Assembly: GCF_000282995.1 (NCBI RefSeq)
Contig: NZ_ALEE01000697.1
Location: 1 to 5,702, forward strand
Source: Melaminivora alkalimesophila
GTDB lineage: Bacteria > Pseudomonadota > Gammaproteobacteria > Burkholderiales > Burkholderiaceae_C
Direction of reading: 5' to 3'
Length of the DNA: 5,702 nucleotides
Below, piece after piece: positions 1 through 5,241 of this stretch. How positions within the stretch are numbered: position 1 is the first letter of the stretch; the number at the start of each line of letters is the position of its first letter. Below the pieces are notes generated by a model. The model saw only the letters and a list, made by a program, of their open reading frames with translations. It searched no databases and was not told where the DNA came from. The position numbers and the translations under genes are program-made.

Positions 1-41
1 CGGGCCTGCCGCTGACACTGAAGGACGAGGGCGCCCCATGA
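1..41 (+). CDS. 3' end of upstream gene, possibly cobU
   Basis: An open frame enters from the window edge (first full codon at 3) and stops with TGA at 39-41, overlapping the btuF ATG by an ATGA junction. The visible tail reads GLPLTLKDEGAP. A C-terminal 'GLPL-x-LK' ending is, from memory, like bifunctional cobinamide kinase/cobinamide-phosphate guanylyltransferase (CobU/CobP), which would convert the product of CbiB to AdoCbi-GDP and would fit the locus. Twelve residues are too few for firm assignment. The 4-base overlap typical of this operon is the stronger evidence that a real gene ends here. Alternatively it could be the end of another B12 gene or a chance frame. Confidence 0.45.
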   Translation, partial: GLPLTLKDEGAP

Positions 42-934
42 AGGACTTTTTCCTGCGCATCGTGCGCGCCGCCTGGGCCGGCCTGCTGCTCGCCAGCGCC
101 AGCCTGGCCGCGGCGGCCGCCATCCAGATCACGGACGACCGCGGTCGCACACTGCGCTTCGACGAGCCGCCGCGGCGCGTGGTCAGCCTGCTGCCGTCCA
201 GCACCGAAAGCCTGTGCGAGATGGAGCAGTGCGCTCGCCTGGTCGGCGTGGACCGCTATTCCAACTGGCCGGACTCCGTGCAGCGCCTGCCGAAGGTGGG
301 AGGCGGCATCGACCCGAACATCGAGGCCATCGTGGCACTCCGGCCCGACGTGGTGCTGCTGTCGGTGAGCAGCCGCGTGAGCGACCGGCTGGAGGCGCTG
401 GGCCTGAAGGTGGTGGCGCTCGAGCCCAAGACGCACGCCGACGTGCGCCGCGTGCTGCGGCTCATCGGCGAGCTGTTTGCCGTGCCGCCGGAGCAGGGCG
501 CGGACCGCCTGTGGCGCGTGATCGACGCCGCCGTGCAGGCAGCGGCCCAGTCGCTACCGCCCCAGGCGCGGGGGGCGCGGGTGTACTTCGAGGTCAGCCG
601 CGGCCCGTACGCCGCCGGCCAGCCCTCCTTCATCGGCGAGACGTTGGCGCGCCTGGGGGTGCGCAACGTGGTGCCGGCCGAGCTCGGGCCGTTCCCGCGC
701 CTGAGCCCGGAATACGTGCTGCGCGCGCAGCCCGACCTGGTCATGGTGTCCAACCGCAACGGCCAGCCGCTGGCCCTCTACCCGGGCTGGCAGAACCTCT
801 CGGCCGTCAAGGCCGGGCGCCTGTGCGTCTTCGGCCCCGAACCATCCGACATCCTCGTGCGCCCGGGGCCGCGCATGGCGGAAGCGGCGCGCATCATGGC
901 GCGCTGCCTGAGCGAGAAGTTCGCTACCCCATGA
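38..934 (+). CDS. btuF: Periplasmic cobalamin-binding protein of ABC importer
   Basis: This 298-residue protein is the likely corrinoid receptor that delivers substrate to BtuCD in the inner membrane. Residues 1-28 form a Sec-type signal peptide: basic positions near the start, a hydrophobic core around 13-22 and an Ala-rich AxA cleavage region near 24-28. There is no lipobox cysteine, so a soluble periplasmic protein is expected, as in E. coli BtuF (266 aa). Family landmarks are RRVVSLLPSSTE (46-57), the VGVDRYSNWP segment (69-78), GGGIDPNIEAIVALRPDVVL (88-107) and the C-terminal lobe segment RLSPEYVLRAQPDLVMVS (221-238). The ATG at 38 was chosen because it begins the signal peptide, has GAGG at 27-30 seven bases upstream, and overlaps the preceding stop. 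A close Cys60/Cys65 pair plus Cys263 and Cys290 could form disulfides. FecB/FhuD-like iron-siderophore or haem binding proteins share the fold; the B12 neighbours decide the call. Confidence 0.86.
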   Translation: MKDFFLRIVRAAWAGLLLASASLAAAAAIQITDDRGRTLRFDEPPRRVVSLLPSSTESLCEMEQCARLVGVDRYSNWPDSVQRLPKVGGGIDPNIEAIVALRPDVVLLSVSSRVSDRLEALGLKVVALEPKTHADVRRVLRLIGELFAVPPEQGADRLWRVIDAAVQAAAQSLPPQARGARVYFEVSRGPYAAGQPSFIGETLARLGVRNVVPAELGPFPRLSPEYVLRAQPDLVMVSNRNGQPLALYPGWQNLSAVKAGRLCVFGPEPSDILVRPGPRMAEAARIMARCLSEKFATP

Positions 935-1977
935 GCGCCGTGTTGCCCGCCAACGACCTGCGCAGTGTCGGCGCGAGTGCCCAGCGCCGCGCTGCGCTGT
1001 GGCTGCTGCTGTGGTTGCTGGCGCTGACGCTGCTGCTGGTGCTCGTGGGCGCGAGCGTGGGCAGCACCGGCTTCGAGAGTGTGCTGCAGATGGGTAACGA
1101 CCCGCTGGCGCACCAGATCGTCTGGGACATCCGCCTGCCGCGCACGCTGGGCGCCTGGATGGCGGGGGCGCTGCTCGGGCTGGCGGGCGCCATCTCGCAG
1201 GGGTTGTTCCGCAACCCGCTGGCCGATCCCTACCTGCTGGGCAGCGCCTCCGGGGCGGCCCTGGGGGGCGCGCTGGCGCTCGCGCTGATGGGCGTGTCGC
1301 TGGGCAACGCCGGCTGGTGGGCGCGCCTGGGCCTGACCGGTGCGGCCTTCGTCGGCGCCACCGGCGCGGTGCTGCTGACGCTGGTGCTGGCGCGCGGCGT
1401 GCAGCACACGTTGCGGCTGTTGCTGGCGGGCGTGGTGGTGGGGGTGGTGTTGAGCGCGGCACGCGACCTGATCCAGGTCGGCAACCCGCAGATCCTGGAA
1501 GCCATGCAGGTCTTCACCATGGGCAGCTCGGCCTTCGTCGGCTGGCAGGCCTGCCTGCTGATGGGCGTGCTGTGGCTGGCCTGCGCGCTGGTCGGCTGGG
1601 CCTTGTCGCGGCTGCTCGACGGCCTGATGCTGGGCGAGGCGACGGCGGCGAGCCTGGGGCTGCCGCTGGTGCCGATGCGCGCCGGCCTGGTCGCGGCGCT
1701 GGCACTGGCCACCGGCACGGCCGTGGCCCACACCGGGCTGATCGGCTTCGTGGGACTGGCGGCGCCGCACCTGGTGCGCTCGGTGGCGCGCGTCACCCAC
1801 CAGTGGCAGATCTGGCTGGCGAGCCTGATGGGTGCAGTGCTGCTGCTGGCGGCCGACATCCTGGCGCGTTGGCTGATCGCGCCGCAGGAACTGCCGGTGG
1901 GGGTGCTGACCGCCGCGCTGGGCGGCAGCTATCTGCTGTGGTTGATGCACCGCCGGGGCCTCGGAGGCGGGCTGTGA
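931..1977 (+). CDS. btuC: Cobalamin ABC transporter permease (FecCD family)
   Basis: This 348-residue multi-spanning inner-membrane permease would form a homodimeric corrinoid channel with BtuD. A longer open frame extends upstream, but the ATG at 931 is the credible start: it overlaps the btuF stop in an ATGA junction, it removes a non-membrane Arg/Gly-rich stretch, and the resulting length matches the family (E. coli BtuC 326 aa). Hydrophobic segments lie around 21-41, 73-90, 103-121, 133-155, 161-178, 202-226, 250-268, 295-313 and 321-340. FecCD hallmarks are RLPRTLGAWMAGALLGLAG (68-86), QGLFRNPLADPYLLGSASG (90-108), the coupling-helix region GLIGFVGLAAPHLVR (269-283), and ELPVGVLTAALGGSYLLWL (320-338). 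Iron-siderophore permeases share all of these, so the substrate is inferred from cobO, cbiB and cobC nearby. Initiation is probably coupled to btuF; only a weak GAGAAG lies upstream. Confidence 0.9.
   Translation: MSAVLPANDLRSVGASAQRRAALWLLLWLLALTLLLVLVGASVGSTGFESVLQMGNDPLAHQIVWDIRLPRTLGAWMAGALLGLAGAISQGLFRNPLADPYLLGSASGAALGGALALALMGVSLGNAGWWARLGLTGAAFVGATGAVLLTLVLARGVQHTLRLLLAGVVVGVVLSAARDLIQVGNPQILEAMQVFTMGSSAFVGWQACLLMGVLWLACALVGWALSRLLDGLMLGEATAASLGLPLVPMRAGLVAALALATGTAVAHTGLIGFVGLAAPHLVRSVARVTHQWQIWLASLMGAVLLLAADILARWLIAPQELPVGVLTAALGGSYLLWLMHRRGLGGGL
1963..1967 (+). promoter_or_regulatory. Shine-Dalgarno site fixing the btuD GTG start
   Basis: GGAGG sits inside the last codons of btuC, with a 6-base spacer to GTG at 1974. 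It supports the GTG as the btuD start over any upstream in-frame codon. Confidence 0.7.
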
Positions 1978-2750
1978 GCGCGCCGGCGCTGCGCGCGCGC
2001 CAGCTCCGCGTCAGCGTGCAGGGCACGCCGATCCTGCACGGCATCGACGCGGATCTTCCCGCGGCGCGCTGGACCAGCGTGGTCGGCCCGAACGGGGCCG
2101 GCAAGTCCACGTTGCTCAAGGCGCTTGCCGGCCTGCTGCGCCAGGCGCGGGTGGAAGGCTCGGTCGAGCTGCTGGGCCAGCCGCTGCAGGACCTGCCGGC
2201 GCGCGAGCGGGCCCGCCGGCTGGCCTGGCTGGGCCAGAACGAGGCCGCCGCCGACGAACTGCCCGCCTACGACATCGCGATGCTCGGGCGCCTGCCGCAC
2301 CGCGCCTGGATGGCGCCGCCGTCCGATGCCGACCACGCCGCCGTGCAGGCGGCGCTTCGGACCACCCAGGCCTGGCAGTGGCGCGCGCGGCCGCTCGCGC
2401 AGCTGTCCGGCGGCGAGCGCCAGCGCGTGCTGCTGGCGCGGGCGCTGGCGGTGCAGGCGCCGGTCATGCTGATGGACGAGCCGCTGGCGAACCTCGATCC
2501 GCCGCACCAGACGGACTGGCTGCGCACCGTGCGCGGGCTGGTCGGGCAGGGTGGCACCGTGGTCAGCGTGCTGCACGAGATTTCCATTGCGCTGCAGGCC
2601 GACGACCTGCTGGTCATGGCCGGCGGGCGCGTGCTGCACCATGGGGCCTGCGGCGATGCCGCCACCCATGCGGCGCTGGAGCAGGTGTTCGAGCAGCGCA
2701 TCCAGGTCCGCCAGATCGATGGCATCTGGATGGCGCTGCCGCGCGTCTGA
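1974..2750 (+). CDS. btuD: Cobalamin ABC transporter ATP-binding protein
   Basis: This 258-residue cytoplasmic ATPase powers the BtuC channel. All ABC motifs are intact: Walker A GPNGAGKST (38-46), Q-loop Gln88 in LGQNE, signature LSGGERQRV (144-152), Walker B VMLMDEP (164-170) with Asp168 and catalytic Glu169, D-loop ANLD (172-175), and switch His201 in VLHE. Length is close to E. coli BtuD (249 aa). The frame stays open far upstream, but GTG at 1974 is preferred: it overlaps the btuC TGA as GTGA, has GGAGG six bases upstream, and begins a normal beta-strand 'LRARQLRVSVQGTPIL' before Walker A. The region between the Q-loop and the signature (91-143) is helical and Ala-rich, as in FecE/BtuD-type ATPases. 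Sequence alone cannot distinguish a B12 from an iron-siderophore ATPase; the operon gives the assignment. Confidence 0.9.
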   Translation: MSAPALRARQLRVSVQGTPILHGIDADLPAARWTSVVGPNGAGKSTLLKALAGLLRQARVEGSVELLGQPLQDLPARERARRLAWLGQNEAAADELPAYDIAMLGRLPHRAWMAPPSDADHAAVQAALRTTQAWQWRARPLAQLSGGERQRVLLARALAVQAPVMLMDEPLANLDPPHQTDWLRTVRGLVGQGGTVVSVLHEISIALQADDLLVMAGGRVLHHGACGDAATHAALEQVFEQRIQVRQIDGIWMALPRV

Positions 2751-2780
2751 GTTTTTGAGAAACCCGAGTTGACAGACAGC

Positions 2781-2788
2781 AAAGGAGG
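2781..2788 (+). promoter_or_regulatory. Strong Shine-Dalgarno site of cobO
   Basis: AAAGGAGG is a near-perfect anti-SD match with a 6-base spacer to ATG at 2795. It fixes the cobO start and shows that cobO is translated independently, unlike the overlapping btuF-btuC-btuD genes. The 44-base gap (2751-2794) holds no convincing terminator, so cobO is probably cotranscribed with btuD. Confidence 0.8.
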
Positions 2789-2794
2789 CGTGTC

Positions 2795-3364
2795 ATGCAG
2801 ATCGAAACCCCACCGAGCGAGAAACCCTACGAGAAGCCCGAGGGGGAGCGCCGCGGCCTGGTGATCGTCAACACCGGCGACGGCAAGGGCAAGAGCACGG
2901 CGGCCTTCGGCCTGGCGTTCCGCGCCCTGGGGCGCGGCAAGCAGGTCAAGGTCTTTCAGTTCATGAAGGTGCCGAGCGCGCGTTTTGGCGAACACCGCCT
3001 GGCCGACCAGGTGGGCTTGCCGGTAGAAGGGCTGGGGGATGGTTTTTCCTGGAAGAGCCGCGACCTGGAGCATTCCGCGCAGCTGGCGCGCGAGGGCTGG
3101 ACCAGGGCGAGCGCCGCCATCCTGTCGGGGGAGTACTTCCTGGTGGTGCTCGATGAGGTCACCTATCCGCTGATCTACGGCTGGCTGCCGCTGCAGGATG
3201 TGCTCGACACCCTGGCGCGCCGCCCGAAGGACGTGCACGTCTGCCTGACGGGGCGGCGCTGCCCGCAGGAGATCATCGACATTGCCGACACGGTGACGGA
3301 GATGAAACTCATCAAGCACGCCTTCCAGGCCGGCGTTCCGGCGCAGCGCGGCATCGAGGACTGA
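2795..3364 (+). CDS. cobO: Cob(I)yrinic acid a,c-diamide adenosyltransferase
   Basis: This 189-residue CobA/CobO/BtuR-family enzyme transfers the 5'-deoxyadenosyl group of ATP to the cobalt of reduced corrinoids in the cytoplasm. It acts in de novo synthesis and in salvage of imported cobinamide or cobalamin. Visible features are the family's P-loop, NTGDGKGKSTAAFG (26-39) after a short N-terminal arm; the 'QVKVFQFMK' strand (50-58); Walker-B-like LVVLDEVTYPL (116-126) with Asp120-Glu121; the LTGRRCPQEIIDIADTVTEM region (151-170); and the signature C-terminus KHAFQAGVPAQRGIE (174-188). Salmonella CobA is 196 aa, so this is full length. It is not the unrelated PduO/CobB-type adenosyltransferase. 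The synonymous symbols btuR and cobA are used in enterics. Placement right after btuD suggests that the imported corrinoid is its substrate. Confidence 0.95.
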   Translation: MQIETPPSEKPYEKPEGERRGLVIVNTGDGKGKSTAAFGLAFRALGRGKQVKVFQFMKVPSARFGEHRLADQVGLPVEGLGDGFSWKSRDLEHSAQLAREGWTRASAAILSGEYFLVVLDEVTYPLIYGWLPLQDVLDTLARRPKDVHVCLTGRRCPQEIIDIADTVTEMKLIKHAFQAGVPAQRGIED

Positions 3365-3409
3365 AGCCGGGAGCCGCGGCAGGCGGCACAATGGGCATCC
3401 TGACGCACG

Positions 3410-3415
3410 AGGAGG
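3410..3415 (+). promoter_or_regulatory. Shine-Dalgarno site of ogt
   Basis: AGGAGG with a 7-base spacer to ATG at 3423 selects this start. The 58-base gap from cobO (3365-3422) shows no clear terminator. A CACAAT hexamer at 3387-3392 could be a -10 box but has no good -35 partner. Confidence 0.72.
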
Positions 3416-3422
3416 CCCGTTC

Positions 3423-4022
3423 ATGTCGCTGGTATCGACCCACATTCCCACGCCCCTGGGCGACATGCTTGCCGTGGCCTCGCCAGAGGGGCTGTGCCTG
3501 CTGGAATTCGTCGGCCAGGGGGGCGTGGAGCGCGAACTGGCCCAGGTCGAGGCCGCGCGCGGCGGCCCGGCGGTGGCCGGCAGCAGCCCGATCCTTGCAC
3601 AGGCTGCGCGCGAGCTGGACGAATACTTCGCCGGCCGCCGGCGCCAGTTCTGCGTTCCGCTGGACCTCGTCGGCACGCCGTTCCAGCGCAGCGTCTGGCA
3701 GGCCCTGCTGGACATTCCCTGGGGCGAGACGCGCAGCTACGCCGAGCAGTCGCGTGCCATCGGCCGGCCGACCGCCATGCGGGCCGTGGCCGCGGCCAAC
3801 GGCAACAACAAGGTCTCGATCATCGTGCCCTGCCACCGCGTGATCGGCAGCAACGGGACGCTCACCGGCTATGGGGGCGGCGTGCAGCGCAAGCGCGCGC
3901 TGCTGGCACTGGAGGGGCGGGACGAGGCCAGCTGGCAGGCGCTGTACCAGGCGCCGTGCAGTCCGGCGCTGCGGGTGGCGCCGGTCGGTGGCGCGAGGGA
4001 GCGGCCGGCCGCCGCGCCATGA
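3423..4022 (+). CDS. ogt: Methylated-DNA--[protein]-cysteine S-methyltransferase
   Basis: This 199-residue suicide DNA-repair protein removes O6-alkyl groups from guanine (and O4-alkyl from thymine) onto its own cysteine. Residues 1-85 form the variable N-terminal domain and 86-165 the DNA-binding/catalytic domain. The acceptor is Cys137 in VPCHRVIG (135-142), next to His138. Spacing to other active-site residues matches human MGMT without gaps: Tyr106 (human 114), Arg120 finger (128), Asn129 (137), Tyr150 (158) and Glu164 (172). No AdaA-type N-terminal domain or AraC domain is present, so it is Ogt-type, not Ada. E. coli Ogt has 171 residues; the excess here is mainly a 35-residue Pro/Ala/Arg-rich C-terminal tail (165-199) with no recognised motif. 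It has its own SD and follows cobO by 58 bases in the same direction. A functional link to B12 metabolism is not apparent. Confidence 0.95.
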   Translation: MSLVSTHIPTPLGDMLAVASPEGLCLLEFVGQGGVERELAQVEAARGGPAVAGSSPILAQAARELDEYFAGRRRQFCVPLDLVGTPFQRSVWQALLDIPWGETRSYAEQSRAIGRPTAMRAVAAANGNNKVSIIVPCHRVIGSNGTLTGYGGGVQRKRALLALEGRDEASWQALYQAPCSPALRVAPVGGARERPAAAP

Positions 4023-4025
4023 ACG

Positions 4026-4057
4026 AAAAACCCCAAGTGAATCCATCACTTGGGGTT
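4026..4057 (-). terminator. Intrinsic terminator of tRNA-Ser, possibly bidirectional
   Basis: There is a perfect 10-bp inverted repeat, CCCCAAGTGA (4031-4040) and TCACTTGGGG (4046-4055), with a 5-base loop. It extends by two A-T pairs to 4029-4057. Read on the - strand, the GC-rich stem base is followed by a run of five T (the AAAAA at 4026-4030), a textbook Rho-independent terminator starting 7 bases beyond the tRNA CCA end. On the + strand it lies four to nine bases after the ogt stop, followed by the weaker TTGCGTT, so it may also stop ogt transcripts. Confidence 0.88.
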
Positions 4058-4061
4058 GCGT

Positions 4062-4154
<93 letters not shown>

Positions 4155-4164
4155 GAAGCCCGCA

Positions 4165-4173
4165 ATTGTAGCA
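4165..4173 (-). promoter_or_regulatory. Extended -10 promoter of tRNA-Ser
   Basis: On the - strand TGCTACAAT combines the extended -10 TG with a TACAAT hexamer (4170-4165). Transcription would start around 4156-4158, giving a leader of only a few bases before the tRNA at 4154. The -35 region at normal spacing (about 4188-4194) is poor (TGTGGC or CTGTGG), which fits an extended -10 promoter. The GCGGGC stretch between -10 and the start is GC-rich, as in stringently controlled stable-RNA promoters. Regulation is inferred only. Confidence 0.65.
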
Positions 4174-4178
4174 GTGTT

Positions 4179-4193
4179 TGTGGCCCCGCCACA
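4179..4193. repeat. Short inverted repeat between tRNA-Ser and cbiB
   Basis: TGTGGC-CCC-GCCACA is a perfect 6-bp inverted repeat with a 3-base centre. It overlaps where the tRNA promoter -35 would lie and is upstream of cbiB on the other strand. It could be a small operator or just chance in GC-rich DNA; no T-run follows, so it is not a terminator. Confidence 0.4.
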
Positions 4194-4224
4194 GGTGTTC
4201 GGGTGCGAGGCGGGCCGCAGCGGT

Positions 4225-4230
4225 TAGGCT
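4225..4230 (+). promoter_or_regulatory. Possible -10 box for a leaderless cbiB transcript
   Basis: TAGGCT (T, A and final T match TATAAT) lies six bases before the cbiB ATG, so transcription from it would begin at or next to the A of ATG at 4237. No convincing -35 is present. It is proposed only because cbiB lacks a Shine-Dalgarno sequence and its upstream gap must contain a start of transcription if read-through from ogt is stopped by the 4026-4057 hairpin. Confidence 0.25.
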
Positions 4231-4236
4231 TGCAGG

Positions 4237-5241
4237 ATGGAGACGTGGACCCTCGGAATGCACTGGGTCGCCGGCGGCGCGATCGCGGCCGGGGCGGTGG
4301 TCGTGGCGCTTGCCGTGGATGCGCTCTGGGGCGAGCCGCCGGTCGGCTGGCACCCGGTCGCATGGATGGGGCGGGCGCTTGCGTTCTTCGGCCAGCGCAT
4401 CGCTCCGGACGAGGAACGCGAGCACGACCCGCGCAGCTTCGTGCTGGCCGCCCTGGCGTGGTGTGGCCTCGCTGCAGGGGTCTGCCTGCTGGCAGCCTGG
4501 CTGCAGGCCGTGTTGCTGCGGTCATTGCCGGCCTGGACGGCGGCGCTGGCGCTCGGGCTGCTGCTCAAGCCGCTGCTTGCCTGGCGCATGTTGCGCGACG
4601 AAGTGCTGGCGGTGCAGGAGGCGCTGGCGCGGTCGCTGGCCGCCGGCCGCGAGCGCCTGTCCTGGCTCGTGAGCCGCGATACGGCGGCGCTGGACGCCGC
4701 CCAGGTGCGCGAGAGCGCGATCGAGACGCTGGCGGAGAACCTGTGCGACTCGGTGGTCGCGCCGCTGCTGTGGTTCGCCCTGCTGGGCCTGCCCGGGGCG
4801 GCGCTCTACCGTTTCGCCAACACGGCAGACGCGATGTGGGGCTACCCGGGCTGGCGCGGCCAGGGTGCGGCGCGGCGCCATTGGCGCTGGGCGGGGCGCT
4901 GGGCGGCGCGGGCCGACGATGTGCTGAGCTGGCTGCCGGCGCGGTTGACGGCGGTGCTGCTGTTGCTTGGTGGGGCGCGCCAGGTTTCGGGCCGGGAGTT
5001 GCTGCGGGACGCGCGCAGCACGCCTTCGCCCAATGGCGGTTGGCCCATGGGGGCCATGGCGCAGCTGCTGGGCGTGCGACTGGGCAAGCCCGGCGTCTAT
5101 GTGTTGAATCCTCGCGGTGGCGCGCCGCAGGCGGCCCACGTGCCGGAGGCGGTTGCGCTTGCGCGCAGGGCGGTGCGCACGTTGGGTGCGGCGGCATGCG
5201 CCGCGCTGCTGGCCGGAGGGGCGCTGGAGTGGTGGCGATGA
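4237..5241 (+). CDS. cbiB: Adenosylcobinamide-phosphate synthase
   Basis: This 334-residue membrane protein (CbiB; called CobD in the Pseudomonas nomenclature) amidates adenosylcobyric acid with (R)-1-amino-2-propanol phosphate, giving adenosylcobinamide phosphate. Family motifs in order are DALWGEPPVGWHPVAWMGR (28-46); VSRDTAALD (145-153) and VRESAIETLAENLCDSVVAP (157-176); YRFANTADAMWGYPG (191-205); ARADDVLSWLPARLTA (224-239); and DARSTPSPNGGWPMGAMA (258-275). Hydrophobic segments lie near 12-28, 70-92, 98-113, 172-190, 234-246 and 314-330. Length is slightly above the usual 310-320. ATG at 4237 has no SD, only AGG directly abutting it; an in-frame ATG at 4258 (Met8) is an alternative and also lacks a good SD. 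The stop overlaps the next gene by ATGA, so the two are translationally coupled and catalyse linked steps. It probably starts a transcription unit separate from ogt. Confidence 0.94.
   Translation: METWTLGMHWVAGGAIAAGAVVVALAVDALWGEPPVGWHPVAWMGRALAFFGQRIAPDEEREHDPRSFVLAALAWCGLAAGVCLLAAWLQAVLLRSLPAWTAALALGLLLKPLLAWRMLRDEVLAVQEALARSLAAGRERLSWLVSRDTAALDAAQVRESAIETLAENLCDSVVAPLLWFALLGLPGAALYRFANTADAMWGYPGWRGQGAARRHWRWAGRWAARADDVLSWLPARLTAVLLLLGGARQVSGRELLRDARSTPSPNGGWPMGAMAQLLGVRLGKPGVYVLNPRGGAPQAAHVPEAVALARRAVRTLGAAACAALLAGGALEWWR

Noticed and set aside
214..930. Upstream extension of the btuC frame
   Set aside because: This part lies over btuF in another frame, is Arg/Gly/Ala-rich without membrane segments, and the 931 start gives the normal family length.
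778..1950. Long - strand open frame (390 codons) opposite btuF and btuC
   Set aside because: It is rich in Gln, Arg, His and Ala with no domain, as expected for the antisense shadow of GC-rich coding DNA; the + strand has clear family motifs.
2769..2774. TTGACA, a perfect -35 hexamer upstream of cobO
   Set aside because: At normal spacing the -10 would fall at about 2792-2797, on the cobO start codon, where the sequence is GTCATG; no promoter is supported.
3387..3392. CACAAT as a -10 box for ogt
   Set aside because: It matches TATAAT at four of six positions, but no acceptable -35 lies 16-18 bases upstream. It stays a weak possibility rather than a feature.
2267..3715. Long - strand open frame (482 codons) opposite btuD, cobO and ogt
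   Set aside because: It spans three well-supported + strand genes and two intergenic gaps, has low-complexity composition and no motif.
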